A DNA stretch of 62,603 bases from Streptomyces sp. 7-21 (GCF_016741785.1 NZ_JAERRL010000021.1:1-62603); one strand, 5' to 3'; shown: positions 26,569-36,906, counted from the first letter of the stretch. The notes: generated by a model not told the origin, from the letters alone. A program made the numbers and translations.

Positions 26569-27536
26569 CGGCTGCGGTGAAGGACGAGATCGCGCGGCTC
26601 CCCGTCACCCGCACCTGCTGCCGGAAATCGGAGGTGTCGTCGATTCTCCGCTTCGCCGGTGGCCTGCACCTCGTCAGCGGGCGCATCGTGATCGAGGCCG
26701 AGCTGGACACGGGCATCGCCGCCCGGCGGCTGCGCCGGGACATCCTGGAAATCTTCGGGCACACCTCCGACCTGGTCGTCATGGCGCCCGGCGGCCTGCG
26801 CCGGGGGAGCCGCTACGTGGTGCGCGTCGTCGCAGGCGGTGACCAGCTGGCCCGCCAGACCGGGCTCGTCGACGGCAGGGGCCGCCCGATCCGCGGCCTG
26901 CCGCCCCAGGTGGTCTCCGGCGCCACCTGCGATGCCGAGGCCGCCTGGCGCGGCGCCTTCCTCGCTCACGGCTCGCTGACCGAGCCGGGCCGGTCCTCCT
27001 CGCTGGAGGTCACCTGCCCCGGACCCGAGGCCGCGCTGGCGCTGGTCGGCGCCGCCCGCCGCCTGCAGATCCAGGCGAAGGCGCGCGAGGTGCGCAGCGT
27101 GGACCGCGTCGTCGTCCGTGACGGCGACGCCATCGGCGCGCTGCTGACGCGGCTGGGTGCGCACGAGTCGGTGCTCGCCTGGGAGGAGCGCCGCATGCGG
27201 CGCGAGGTGAAGGCGACGGCCAACCGCCTGGCCAACTTCGACGACGCGAACCTCCGCCGGTCCGCCCGGGCGGCCGTGGCCGCGGGTGCCCGGGTGCAGC
27301 GGGCCCTGGAGATCCTCGGCGAGGACGTGCCCGACCACCTCGCCGCCGCTGGCCGGCTGCGCATGGAGCACAAGCAGGCCTCGCTGGAGGAGCTGGGCGC
27401 GCTGGCCGAGCCGCCGCTGACCAAGGACGCCGTGGCGGGCCGCATCCGCCGCCTGCTGGCCATGGCCGACAAGCGCGCGCAGGACCTCGGCATCCCCGGC
27501 ACCGAGGCGAATCTCACCGAGGAGATGGTCGGCTAG
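26559..27536 (+). CDS. whiA: Sporulation regulator WhiA
   Basis: The 325-residue transcription factor is nearly identical in pattern to Streptomyces WhiA: MAMTAAVKDEIARLPVTRTCC, a LAGLIDADG-like fold without the catalytic acids, and a C-terminal HTH (LEELGALAEPPLTKDAVAGRIRRL). With WhiB it activates genes for the switch from aerial growth to septation, including ftsZ. It overlaps yvcK by ten bases with a GGAAGG ribosome site inside yvcK. ATG 26559 is used; ATG 26565 is possible. Confidence 0.96.
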   Translation: MAMTAAVKDEIARLPVTRTCCRKSEVSSILRFAGGLHLVSGRIVIEAELDTGIAARRLRRDILEIFGHTSDLVVMAPGGLRRGSRYVVRVVAGGDQLARQTGLVDGRGRPIRGLPPQVVSGATCDAEAAWRGAFLAHGSLTEPGRSSSLEVTCPGPEAALALVGAARRLQIQAKAREVRSVDRVVVRDGDAIGALLTRLGAHESVLAWEERRMRREVKATANRLANFDDANLRRSARAAVAAGARVQRALEILGEDVPDHLAAAGRLRMEHKQASLEELGALAEPPLTKDAVAGRIRRLLAMADKRAQDLGIPGTEANLTEEMVG

Positions 27537-27560
27537 GGCGCCCCCGCCCCGGCCCGGTTC

Positions 27561-27576
27561 CCGGGGGTGACCCCGG
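27561..27576. terminator. Weak hairpin downstream of whiA
   Basis: A six-bp CCGGGG/CCCCGG stem with a GTGA tetraloop follows the whiA stop. A TAGGGT element at 27611-27616 further on could be a -10 for gap; no good -35 is seen. Confidence 0.3.
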
Positions 27577-27691
27577 CCCGGCCGATGTCACCCCGGAGAC
27601 CGGGGCGCGGTAGGGTCGGAGATGGTCGGGGAGATCCCAATACGGCATCGCCGGTGCCCCCTCACCGGCGTACACACGAGGAGATCGGTTC

Positions 27692-28696
<1,005 letters not shown>

Positions 28697-28718
28697 TCCT
28701 CACTGCCGCCGTGAGACG

Positions 28719-28760
28719 AAGGGCTCGCAGGGCGCGTGACCGCGCGCCCGGCGAGCCCTT
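28719..28760 (+). terminator. Hairpin between gap and pgk
   Basis: AAGGGCTCGC pairs with GCGAGCCCTT and, after a one-base bulge, GGGCGCG pairs with CGCGCCC, giving about 17 bp. It lies 23 bases after the gap stop, so it may terminate or attenuate transcription into pgk. Confidence 0.65.
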
Positions 28761-28825
28761 GCCGTGACGGCCCCAGGACGCAACCGACCGGACTCAACCC
28801 GACTCGACGAAGTCGTGAGGACAGC

Positions 28826-30028
28826 ATGAAGACGATTGACGACCTTCAGGTCGCGGGGCGGCGGGTCTTCGTCCGCGCCGACCTGAACGTCCCGCTGGAA
28901 GGCGGGACGATCACCGACGACGGCCGCATCCGCGCCGCCGTGCCGACCATCTCCCGGCTCGCCCAGGCCGGCGCCAAGGTGGTCGTGGCCTCGCACCTCG
29001 GCCGCCCCAAGGGCGCCCCCGACCCGGCCTTCTCCCTCGCGCCCGTCGCGCAGCGGCTCGGCGAACTGCTCGGTGCCTCCGTGGCGTTCGCCAGTGACAC
29101 CGTGGGGGAGAGCGCCCGCTCCACTGTCGCCGGCCTGGCCGACGGCCAGGTGGCGCTCCTGGAGAACCTGCGCTTCTCGCCTGGTGAGACCAGCAAGGAC
29201 GACGCCGAGCGCGGCGCGTTCGCCGGCCAGCTCGCGGAGCTGGCCGACCTGTACGTCGGCGACGGCTTCGGGGCCGTGCACCGCAAGCACGCCTCGGTCT
29301 ACGACCTCCCCGCCCGGCTGCCGCACGCCGCCGGCGGGCTGATCGCCACCGAGGTCGGCGTGCTGAAGAAGCTGACCGAGGACGTCAGCCGCCCCTACGC
29401 TGTCGTCCTCGGCGGCGCGAAGGTCTCCGACAAGCTGGGCGTCATCGGCCACCTGCTGGAGCGCGCCGACCGCATCCTCGTCGGCGGCGGCATGGCGTAC
29501 ACGTTCCTGGCGGCCCAGGGCCACCAGGTCGGCGACTCGCTGCTCCAGGAGGACCAGATCCCGGCCGTGCGGGACTACCTGCGGCGGGCCGAGGAGCGCG
29601 GCGTCGAGTTCGTGCTGCCCGTGGACGTGCTGGCCGCCAAGGACTTCCCGGACCTGGCCGCCAAGGCGCCGGTCAACCCCGAGACCGTGGCCGCCGACGC
29701 CATCCCCGCCGGGCTCCAGGGCCTGGACATCGGCCCGCGGACCCGTGAGCTGTACGCCTCCCGGCTCGCTGACGCCGCCACCGTCTTCTGGAACGGCCCG
29801 ATGGGCGTCTTCGAGCACCCGGACTTCGCCGTGGGCACCCGCGCGGTGGCCCAGGCCCTGGCCGCGAGCGACGGCTTCACGGTCGTCGGCGGCGGCGACT
29901 CGGCCGCGGCCGTCCGGATCCTGGGCTTCGACGAGCAAGCTTTCGGCCATATTTCGACCGGTGGCGGGGCGAGCCTGGAGTACCTGGAGGGCAAGACGCT
30001 GCCCGGCCTGAAGGCGCTGGAGGACTGA
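28826..30028 (+). CDS. pgk: Phosphoglycerate kinase
   Basis: The 400-residue two-domain kinase shows VRADLNVPLEGG (substrate loop), ASHLGRPKG, LLENLRFSPGE, the hinge ALVLGGAKVSDKL-like segment and the nucleotide loop FWNGPMGVFE followed by GGGDSAAA. It makes ATP and 3-phosphoglycerate from 1,3-bisphosphoglycerate. The ATG at 28826 is preceded by GTGAGGACAG. tpiA begins three bases after its stop, so the two are co-translated. Confidence 0.97.
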   Translation: MKTIDDLQVAGRRVFVRADLNVPLEGGTITDDGRIRAAVPTISRLAQAGAKVVVASHLGRPKGAPDPAFSLAPVAQRLGELLGASVAFASDTVGESARSTVAGLADGQVALLENLRFSPGETSKDDAERGAFAGQLAELADLYVGDGFGAVHRKHASVYDLPARLPHAAGGLIATEVGVLKKLTEDVSRPYAVVLGGAKVSDKLGVIGHLLERADRILVGGGMAYTFLAAQGHQVGDSLLQEDQIPAVRDYLRRAEERGVEFVLPVDVLAAKDFPDLAAKAPVNPETVAADAIPAGLQGLDIGPRTRELYASRLADAATVFWNGPMGVFEHPDFAVGTRAVAQALAASDGFTVVGGGDSAAAVRILGFDEQAFGHISTGGGASLEYLEGKTLPGLKALED

Positions 30029-30031
30029 CGC

Positions 30032-30808
30032 ATGGCATCACGCAAGCCGCTCATGGCCGGCAACTGGAAGATGAACCTCAACCACCTCGAGGCCATCGCC
30101 CACGTCCAGAAGCTGGCGTTCGCGCTGTCGGACAAGGACTTCGAGGCGGTCGAGGTCGCCGTCCTGCCGCCCTTCACCGACCTGCGGTCCGTGCAGACCC
30201 TGGTCGACGGCGACAAGCTGAAGATCAAGTACGGCGCGCAGGACATCTCGGCGCACGACTCGGGCGCCTACACCGGTGAGATCGCGGGCCCGATGCTGGC
30301 CAAGCTGAACTGCTCCTTCGCCGTCGTCGGCCACTCCGAGCGCCGCCAGTACCACGGTGAGAACGACGAGACCTGCAACGCCAAGGTGCGGGCCGCCTTC
30401 CGGCACGGCCTGACGCCGATCCTGTGCGTTGGCGAGCCGCTGGAGGTCCGCAAGGCCGGCGAGCACGTGCCGCACACGCTGGCCCAGCTTGACGGCGCGC
30501 TGCGCGAGGTCCCCGCCGAGCAGGCGGCAACCCTGGTCATCGCCTACGAGCCGGTCTGGGCGATCGGCACCGGCGAGGTGGCCACTCCCGAGGACGCCCA
30601 GGAGGTGTGTGCCGCCCTGCGCGCCCGGCTCGCCGAGCTGTACGACCAGGACGTGGCGGACGCCGTGCGCATCCAGTACGGCGGCTCCGTCAAGGGGTCG
30701 AACGTCGCCGCGATCATGGCCCAGCCCGACGTAGACGGCGCCCTGGTCGGCGGTGCCTCGCTCGACGCCGATGAGTTCGTCAAGATCGTCCGGTACCGGG
30801 AGCAGTAA
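30032..30808 (+). CDS. tpiA: Triose-phosphate isomerase
   Basis: The 258-residue TIM barrel is complete, with N-terminal AGNWKMN (Asn and Lys of the active site), VVGHSERRQYHGE (catalytic His), YEPVWAIGTG (catalytic Glu) and VQYGGSVK-like IQYGGSVKGSN phosphate loop. It interconverts dihydroxyacetone phosphate and glyceraldehyde-3-phosphate. A classical terminator follows within 30 bases. Confidence 0.97.
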   Translation: MASRKPLMAGNWKMNLNHLEAIAHVQKLAFALSDKDFEAVEVAVLPPFTDLRSVQTLVDGDKLKIKYGAQDISAHDSGAYTGEIAGPMLAKLNCSFAVVGHSERRQYHGENDETCNAKVRAAFRHGLTPILCVGEPLEVRKAGEHVPHTLAQLDGALREVPAEQAATLVIAYEPVWAIGTGEVATPEDAQEVCAALRARLAELYDQDVADAVRIQYGGSVKGSNVAAIMAQPDVDGALVGGASLDADEFVKIVRYREQ

Positions 30809-30833
30809 ACGCCGCGACCAGCGGTAGCCTGTC

Positions 30834-30866
30834 GGGGGCCGGGCTCTTCCGGCCCCCGGCCCTTTT
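30834..30866 (+). terminator. Intrinsic terminator after tpiA
   Basis: A nine-bp perfect stem, GGGGGCCGG with CCGGCCCCC, closes a six-base loop and is followed by GGCCCTTTT. This is one of the few hairpins in the window with a T-tract, and it ends the gap-pgk-tpiA transcripts before secG. Confidence 0.85.
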
Positions 30867-30901
30867 GTCCGTTCGTCTACCGAAGAGAGTTGGTTCCTGC
30901 T

Positions 30902-31129
30902 GTGGAGCTCGTCTTCCAGATCGCCCTGATCATTTTCAGCGCACTGCTGGGGCTCCTGGTGCTGATGCACAAGGGCAAGGGCGGTGGTCTGTCCGACATG
31001 TTCGGCGGCGGCATGCAGTCCTCGGTGGGCGGATCCTCGGTCGCCGAGCGCAACCTCAACCGCATCACGGTTGTCGTGGCCCTCATCTGGTTCGGCATCA
31101 TCGTGGCCCTCGGGCTGCTGATCGATTAG
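30902..31129 (+). CDS. secG: Preprotein translocase subunit SecG
   Basis: The 75-residue membrane protein has two hydrophobic helices (about 5-22 and 52-73) around the conserved cytoplasmic loop HKGKGGGLSDMFGGG, diagnostic of SecG. It assists SecYE-dependent export. The GTG at 30902 gives the family length; a TTG at 30890 would add four residues but leaves almost no spacing to the AAGAGAG ribosome site. Confidence 0.93.
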   Translation: MELVFQIALIIFSALLGLLVLMHKGKGGGLSDMFGGGMQSSVGGSSVAERNLNRITVVVALIWFGIIVALGLLID

Positions 31130-31254
31130 CCGCGCGTACGGCCCTGGCCGGGAGGCGTAAGTCAGTAACTCGAAGCACTGGACGTGCGTTGAGCCTTGCA
31201 TAGACTGAGGCGACGTCGCAGCACACGCAGCACGTGAGGCAGGGAGTTACGACC

Positions 31255-31590
31255 GTGGCAGGTGGCAACGCGATCCGGGGCAGCCGGGTCGGGGCGGGGC
31301 CCATGGGGGAGGCCGAGCGGGGCGAGTCCGCGCCTCGACTGAGGGTGTCCTTCTGGTGTGCGAACGGGCACGAGACACGACCGAGCTTCGCCAGCGACGC
31401 ACAGATCCCTGACACCTGGGACTGCCCGCGGTGCGGTTTTCCGGCCGGGACCGACCGTGACAACCCGCCTGACCCACCCCGCACGGAGCCCTACAAGACA
31501 CACCTGGCCTACGTCCGCGAGCGCCGCAGCGACGCCGACGGCGAGGCCATTCTGGCCGAGGCGCTGGCCAAGCTCCGCGGCGAGATCTGA
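31255..31590 (+). CDS. RbpA family RNA polymerase-binding protein
   Basis: The 111-residue protein has the RbpA layout: a flexible basic N-terminus (GNAIRGSRVGAG), a small zinc-ribbon-like core with Cys at FWCANGH and DCPRCG, and a C-terminal sigma-binding region (PPRTEPYKTHLAYVRERRS). RbpA proteins bind RNA polymerase and group 1 or 2 sigma factors and stabilise promoter complexes. It differs from the best-studied form, whose C-terminal block has a THWDML-type core, so it is probably the second paralogue carried by streptomycetes. The start is the GTG at 31255, preceded by AGGGAG. Confidence 0.85.
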   Translation: MAGGNAIRGSRVGAGPMGEAERGESAPRLRVSFWCANGHETRPSFASDAQIPDTWDCPRCGFPAGTDRDNPPDPPRTEPYKTHLAYVRERRSDADGEAILAEALAKLRGEI

Positions 31591-31712
31591 CGCCCCGTCA
31601 TCCGACGGCGGCGGGCGCGTGATCCGGCCGAGCCGCTGCCTCACCTTCCCGGCTGATCGACTAGCTTTGGCGTTGACGCAGGCGAGAAGCGAGCGAAGGC
31701 TGGACGGGAAGA

Positions 31713-33365
31713 ATGAGCGCAGCACAGCGTGCCAGGCTGGACCGGATGCCGGAGTGGGAAGCCCTGGCCACCCACCGCGAGCGGGTGGGGGAGGTGCGGC
31801 TGCGGGACCTGTTCGACCAGGACCCGGGCCGGGCCGAGCGCTACGGAGTGACCGTCGGTGACCTGTACATCGACTACTCCAAGCACCTGGTGACCGACGA
31901 GACGCTGCGGCTGCTGCGTGAGCTGGCCGTGGCGGCGCGGGTCACCGAGCTGCGGGACGCCATGTTCCGGGGCGAGAAGATCAACGTGACGGAGCGCCGG
32001 GCCGTGCTCCACACCGCGCTGCGGGCCCCCAAGGACGCCGTCATCGAGGTGGACGGGGAGAACGTCGTCCCCGCCGTCCACGAGGTGCTCGGGCGGATGG
32101 CCGGCTTCGCGGCGCGGGTCCGCTCCGGCGAGTGGCGCGGACACACCGGCGCGCGGATCCGCACCGTCGTCAACATCGGCATCGGCGGCTCCGACCTGGG
32201 CCCGGCCATGGCGTACGAGGCGCTGCGCCCGTACACCGCGCGGGAGCTGGACTTCCGCTTCGTGTCGAACGTGGACGGCTCCGACCTGCACGAGGCCCTG
32301 CGCGACCTCGACCCGGCCGAGACGCTGTTCATCGTCGCCTCCAAGACGTTCACCACCGTGGAGACCATCACCAACGCCACCTCGGCGCGGCGCTGGCTGC
32401 TCGCCGGTCTCGGCGGTGACGAGGCGGCCGTGGCGCGGCACTTCGTCGCGGTCTCCACCAACGCCGGGAAGGTCGCGGAGTTCGGCATCGACACGGCCAA
32501 CATGTTCGAGTTCTGGGACTGGGTCGGCGGCCGCTACTCCTACGACTCGGCGATCGGCCTGTCGCTGATGATCGCGATCGGCCCGGAGCGGTTCAGGGAG
32601 ATGCTCGACGGCTTCCGCACCGTCGACGAGCACTTCCGCACCGCGCCCCTGGAGGCCAACGCCCCCGTGCTGCTGGGCCTGCTGGGCGTCTGGTACGGCG
32701 CGTTCCACGGCACGCAGTCCCATGCCGTGCTGCCGTACAGCCACTACCTGTCGAAGTTCACGGCCTACCTCCAGCAGCTCGACATGGAGTCCAACGGCAA
32801 GTACGTGGACCGGCAGGGCCAGCCCGTCAGCTGGAGCACGGGCCCCGTCGTCTGGGGTACGCCCGGGACCAACGGCCAGCACGCCTACTTCCAGCTGCTG
32901 CACCAGGGCACGACGCTGGTGCCCGCCGACCTGATCGGCTTCGCCCGGCCCGTGGACGAGCTGCCGCAGGACCTGAAGGAGCAGCACGACGCGCTCATGG
33001 CCAACCTGTTCGCCCAGGGCCAGGCGCTGGCCTTCGGCAAGACGGCCGAGGAGGTGCGTGCCGAGGGCGTCGCCGAGGAGCTGGTCACGCACCGGACGTT
33101 CCCGGGGAACCGCCCCACCACGACCATCCTCGCCCGCCAGCTGACGCCGTCCGTGCTCGGGCAGCTCGTCGCGCTCTACGAGCACAAGGTGTTCGTCCAG
33201 GGCGCGATCTGGGACATCGACTCCTTCGACCAGTGGGGTGTCGAGCTGGGGAAGGTGCTGGCCAAGCGGGTCGAGCCCGCCCTGACCGGCGATGGCACGG
33301 CGGAGGGCCTCGACCCCTCCACGGCGGCGCTGGTCGGCCGCTACCGCGAGCTGCGCGGCCGCTGA
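31713..33365 (+). CDS. pgi: Glucose-6-phosphate isomerase
   Basis: The 550-residue enzyme carries NIGIGGSDLGP, the SVGGRYS-like VGGRYSYDSAIG block, and the C-terminal signature GIWDIDSFDQWGVELGK. It interconverts glucose-6-phosphate and fructose-6-phosphate and so links this glycolytic group to the facing pentose-phosphate operon, with which it converges. TTGACG at 31673-31678 may be the -35 of its promoter. Confidence 0.97.
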   Translation: MSAAQRARLDRMPEWEALATHRERVGEVRLRDLFDQDPGRAERYGVTVGDLYIDYSKHLVTDETLRLLRELAVAARVTELRDAMFRGEKINVTERRAVLHTALRAPKDAVIEVDGENVVPAVHEVLGRMAGFAARVRSGEWRGHTGARIRTVVNIGIGGSDLGPAMAYEALRPYTARELDFRFVSNVDGSDLHEALRDLDPAETLFIVASKTFTTVETITNATSARRWLLAGLGGDEAAVARHFVAVSTNAGKVAEFGIDTANMFEFWDWVGGRYSYDSAIGLSLMIAIGPERFREMLDGFRTVDEHFRTAPLEANAPVLLGLLGVWYGAFHGTQSHAVLPYSHYLSKFTAYLQQLDMESNGKYVDRQGQPVSWSTGPVVWGTPGTNGQHAYFQLLHQGTTLVPADLIGFARPVDELPQDLKEQHDALMANLFAQGQALAFGKTAEEVRAEGVAEELVTHRTFPGNRPTTTILARQLTPSVLGQLVALYEHKVFVQGAIWDIDSFDQWGVELGKVLAKRVEPALTGDGTAEGLDPSTAALVGRYRELRGR

Positions 33366-33423
33366 CGCGGGCGGCACGGCCCGGCGTCCCGGCCAGCGGT
33401 GCCGGCTGCACCCGGCTGACATG

Positions 33424-33466
33424 CGTGCCCGCCCGCGCCCGCCCGCTGCGGGCGCGGGCGGGCACG
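33424..33466. terminator. Bidirectional terminator between pgi and pgl
   Basis: This is a perfect G/C-rich stem of about 19 bp (16 bp from 33427-33442 and 33448-33463, extended by three pairs) with a five-base loop. It lies between two convergent stops and is the strongest hairpin in the window. Confidence 0.8.
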
Positions 33467-33485
33467 GGCGGGTCAGACCGGCTGC

Positions 33486-34247
33486 TCAGGCCGGGCGGCT
33501 GCCAGGCGGCAGGCCGGCGGCCGCCGCCTCGTCGAGCAGCCACAGCGTGCGCTCGCTGCCGCGCGCGCCCGCCGCCGGGGCCCGGGCCCCGTCCGTGCCG
33601 GAGAGGGCGAGAGCCACGGCGTCCGCCTTGTCCTCGCCGGCGGCGAGGAGCCACACCTCGCGGGCGGTGCGGATGACGGGCATCGTCAGCGAGATCCGCA
33701 CCGGCGGCGGCTTCGGCGCCTCGCGGACGGCGACCACCGTCCGTCCGGTCTCGGCCGCCGCGGGGTGCCCCGGGAACAGCGACGCGACGTGCGCGTCGGG
33801 CCCGACCCCCAGCAGCAGCACGTCGAACGGGCCGCTGGCCGCGGCCAGTTCGGCGGCGTACCGCTCCGCCGCCGCTTCCGGGCCGCCGCTGGCCTCCACG
33901 TCATTGCTGGGAGGCGCCGGCATCGGATGCACCCGGGCCGGGTCCAGCGGCAGCTGGTCGAGCACGGCGGCGCGGGCCTGGGTGTCGTTGCGGTCCGGGT
34001 CGCCCGCGGGCAGGTAGCGTTCGTCGCCCCACCACAGGTCGACGCGGCGCCAGTCCACGGTGTCCCGCCCCGGGGCCGCGCCGAGGGCGGACAGCACGGC
34101 GTTGCCGTTCCGCCCGCCCGTCAGCACGACCGACGCGGTGCCCCGGATGGCCTGGGCGTCCGCCACCGCGGTGAGGAGCCTGGCCGCGGTCTCCCGCGCC
34201 ATCCGCTCCGTGCCCTCGTGCACCAGGAGCTGCGGTGCGGCGGTCAC
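33486..34247 (-). CDS. pgl: 6-phosphogluconolactonase
   Basis: The 253-residue hydrolase shows VVLTGGRNG, DLWWGDERYLPAGDPDRND and LLGVGPDAHVASLFPGH, the DevB/Pgl pattern. It opens 6-phosphogluconolactone, the product of Zwf. The start overlaps the opcA stop (ATGA), making it the last gene of the tkt-tal-zwf-opcA-pgl operon. Confidence 0.94.
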   Translation of the reverse strand: MTAAPQLLVHEGTERMARETAARLLTAVADAQAIRGTASVVLTGGRNGNAVLSALGAAPGRDTVDWRRVDLWWGDERYLPAGDPDRNDTQARAAVLDQLPLDPARVHPMPAPPSNDVEASGGPEAAAERYAAELAAASGPFDVLLLGVGPDAHVASLFPGHPAAAETGRTVVAVREAPKPPPVRISLTMPVIRTAREVWLLAAGEDKADAVALALSGTDGARAPAAGARGSERTLWLLDEAAAAGLPPGSRPA

Positions 34248-35356
34248 GCGTCCCGCTCCGGCGCGTTCTTTCCGGCGTTCTTGCCGGAGTTATTCCCGGA
34301 GTTCTTGCCGGCAGGGCCGCGCTGAGCGCTCCTGGCGGAAGCCTGGCCGGAGCCGGGCTTCCTGCCGAACGCGTCCGCCGCCGTCGGCCGGACGGGCTTC
34401 CCGGCGGCGGCCGCCGCGGCGCGGGCCTGGCCGCTGCCGAGCTTGCTGACGCCGAACCGCACCGCCTGCTCGTACGCCTCGTCCGGGTCGAGCCGCCGCA
34501 GCTCCTCGGCGATCAGCTCCGCCATGCTGCGGCGGTGCAGCGCCACGTCCCGGTCCGGCTGGCCCGGCATGGCGAGCTTCGCCAGGGAGCCGTCGGGCCG
34601 GTCCAGGCAGATCTGGCCGTCGGAGGTCACCAGCCGCGCCGCCGTGATGCCGGGGCCTTCGGAGATGACCCGGTCCACAGGCACGCCCAGCCGGTCGCCG
34701 AGCCACATGCCCAGCAGCTCCGTGCTCGGGTTGTACTCCTCGCCCTCGACGATGGCCGCCGTCACGCGCACCGGCCGCTGGTCGAGGGCCGCCGCGAGCA
34801 CGCTGCGCCACGGCGTGATCCGCGTCCACGCCAGATCGGTGTCGCCCGGGGCGTACACGCTCGCCCGCGCGGTGAGCGCCGCCACCGGGTCCTCGGCCGA
34901 GGCCGCGTCGGTGATCCGCCGCTGCGCCAGCACCCCCAGCGGGTCCTTCGCCGGGTGCTCGGGCGCCTCGTCGGGCCACCACACCACCACCGGCGCGTCC
35001 GGCAGCAGCAGCGGCACCACCACGCTGTGGGAGTGCGCCGCCAGCTCGCCGTGCAGCCGCAGCAGCACGGTCTCGCCGATGCCGGTGTCGCCGCCGACCC
35101 GCACCTCGGCGTCGAGCCGGGCGGCGGCCCGGTCACGCGGGGAGCGGCCGGGCCGGCGGATGACCACCAGGGTGCGCGCCGGGTGTTCCTTGGAGGCCTC
35201 GCTCGCGGCCCGCAGCGCGTCGTAGTGGTTCCCCTCGTCCGTGACGATGACGAGCGTCAGCACCATGCCGACCGCCGGGGCGCCGGCGGCGCGCCGCGCG
35301 CGCACGAGCGCCGTGTTGATCTCTCCGGATGTGGTGTCCGTCAGGTCGATGTTCAT
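34244..35356 (-). CDS. opcA: Glucose-6-phosphate dehydrogenase assembly protein OpcA
   Basis: The 370-residue protein starts MNIDLTDTTSGEINTALVRARR and contains GMVLTLVIVTDEGNHYDALRAASEASKEHP, as in actinobacterial OpcA, which assembles and redox-activates glucose-6-phosphate dehydrogenase. The last 60-70 residues are low complexity, rich in Gly, Lys, Asn and Ala. They end in a run of four-residue units built from (S/A)G(K/N)N, encoded by four 12-bp tandem repeats. It overlaps both zwf and pgl by four bases. Confidence 0.95.
   Translation of the reverse strand: MNIDLTDTTSGEINTALVRARRAAGAPAVGMVLTLVIVTDEGNHYDALRAASEASKEHPARTLVVIRRPGRSPRDRAAARLDAEVRVGGDTGIGETVLLRLHGELAAHSHSVVVPLLLPDAPVVVWWPDEAPEHPAKDPLGVLAQRRITDAASAEDPVAALTARASVYAPGDTDLAWTRITPWRSVLAAALDQRPVRVTAAIVEGEEYNPSTELLGMWLGDRLGVPVDRVISEGPGITAARLVTSDGQICLDRPDGSLAKLAMPGQPDRDVALHRRSMAELIAEELRRLDPDEAYEQAVRFGVSKLGSGQARAAAAAAGKPVRPTAADAFGRKPGSGQASARSAQRGPAGKNSGNNSGKNAGKNAPERDA
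34265..34312. repeat. Four 12-bp tandem repeats in the opcA 3' end
   Basis: Units at 34265-34276, 34277-34288, 34289-34300 and 34301-34312 are variants of GTTCTTGCCGGA. In frame on the minus strand they encode Gly/Lys/Asn-rich four-residue units of the OpcA tail, so copy-number change would not shift the frame. Confidence 0.75.
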
Positions 35357-36900
35357 GGCCGCCGCCAGCTCCGTCCGTCGCGCGCGAGCATCTCGTCCGC
35401 CGCCCTGGGGCCCCAGGAGCCCGCCGTGTACGGCTCAGGCCTGCCGTGCTGGGCCCAGAACTCCTCGACCGGGTCGAGGATCTCCCAGGACCGCTCCACC
35501 TCCTGGTGGCGGGGGAAGAGGTTGGCGTCGCCGAGCAGCACGTCGAGCAGCAGCCGCTCGTAGGCCTCCGGGCTGGACTCGGTGAACGACTCGCCGTAGG
35601 CGAAGTCCATCGTGACGTCCCGGATTTCCATCTGCGTGCCCGGCACCTTCGAGCCGAAGCGCACGGTGACGCCCTCGTCCGGCTGCACCCGGATGACCAG
35701 GGCGTTCTGCCCCAGCTCCTGGGTGTCGGTGGCGTCGAACGGGGAGTACGGCGCCCGCTGGAAGACGACCGCGATCTCCGTGACCCGCCGCCCCAGCCGC
35801 TTGCCGGTGCGCAGGTAGAACGGCACGCCCGCCCACCGGCGGTTGTCGATCTCCAGCTTCATCGCGGCGTAGGTGTCCGTCACCGAGTCCGGGTCGATGC
35901 CCTCTTCCTCGAGGTAGCCGGGGACCTTCTCGCCGCCCTGCCAGCCGGCCGTGTACTGGCCGCGCACCGTGTGCCGCGCGAGGTCCTCGGGAAGCTTGAC
36001 GGCCCGGAGCACCTTCAGCTTCTCGGTGACCAGCGACTCGGCGTCGAAGGAGGCGGGCTCCTCCATCGCGGTCAGCGCCAGCAGCTGGAGCAGGTGGTTC
36101 TGGATGACGTCACGTGCCGCGCCGATGCCGTCGTAGTACCCGGCCCGGCCGCCGATGCCGATGTCCTCGGCCATCGTGATCTGCACGTGGTCCACGTAAC
36201 TGCGGTTCCACACCGGCTCGAAGAGGGTGTTGGCGAACCGCAGTGCCAGGATGTTCTGGACGGTCTCCTTGCCCAGGTAGTGGTCGATGCGGAAGACCTC
36301 GTCCGGCGAGAACACCTCGTGGACGATCCGGTTCAGCTCACGCGCCGAGGCCAGGTCGTGCCCGAACGGCTTCTCGATCACGGCGCGCCGCCAGCTGCCC
36401 TCCGGCGCGTTTGACAGGCCCTGCTTCTTCAGCTGCCGCACCACCGTGGGGAAGAACTTCGGCGGAACGGACAGGTAGAAGGCGAAGTTGCCGCCGGTGC
36501 CGCGCTGCTTGTCGAGGTCCTCGATAGTGGAGCGCAGCCGGGCGAACGCGTCGTCGTCGTCGAACGTGCCGGAGACGAAGCGCATGCCCTCGGCCAGCTG
36601 CCGCCAGACCTCCTCGCGGAACGGCGTGCGCGCGTGCGCCTCCACCGAGTCGTGGACGACCTGGCTGAAGTCCTCGTCCTCCCAGTCCCGGCGGGCGAAG
36701 CCCACCAGGGAGAAGCCCGGCGGCAGCAGCCCGCGGTTGGACAGGTCGTAGACGGCCGGCATCAGCTTCTTGCGGGACAGGTCGCCGGTGACTCCGAAGA
36801 TCACCAGCCCCGAGGGACCGGCGATGCGGGGCAGCCGCCGGTCCCGGGGGTCGCGCAGCGGGTTGCCCGCCGCGCGGATCACAGCGTCGCCAGTGGTCAC
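35353..36900 (-). CDS. zwf: Glucose-6-phosphate dehydrogenase
   Basis: The 515-residue enzyme has the nucleotide-binding VIFGVTGDLSRKKLMPA, the active-site RIDHYLGKETVQN with its catalytic His region, and the C-terminal TMDFAYGESF ... LLDVLLGDANLF block. It oxidises glucose-6-phosphate and supplies NADPH. The start is a GTG. It is preceded by tal (six bases) and followed by opcA, its assembly factor. Confidence 0.96.
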   Translation of the reverse strand: MTTGDAVIRAAGNPLRDPRDRRLPRIAGPSGLVIFGVTGDLSRKKLMPAVYDLSNRGLLPPGFSLVGFARRDWEDEDFSQVVHDSVEAHARTPFREEVWRQLAEGMRFVSGTFDDDDAFARLRSTIEDLDKQRGTGGNFAFYLSVPPKFFPTVVRQLKKQGLSNAPEGSWRRAVIEKPFGHDLASARELNRIVHEVFSPDEVFRIDHYLGKETVQNILALRFANTLFEPVWNRSYVDHVQITMAEDIGIGGRAGYYDGIGAARDVIQNHLLQLLALTAMEEPASFDAESLVTEKLKVLRAVKLPEDLARHTVRGQYTAGWQGGEKVPGYLEEEGIDPDSVTDTYAAMKLEIDNRRWAGVPFYLRTGKRLGRRVTEIAVVFQRAPYSPFDATDTQELGQNALVIRVQPDEGVTVRFGSKVPGTQMEIRDVTMDFAYGESFTESSPEAYERLLLDVLLGDANLFPRHQEVERSWEILDPVEEFWAQHGRPEPYTAGSWGPRAADEMLARDGRSWRRP

Positions 36901-36906
36901 GGCCGC

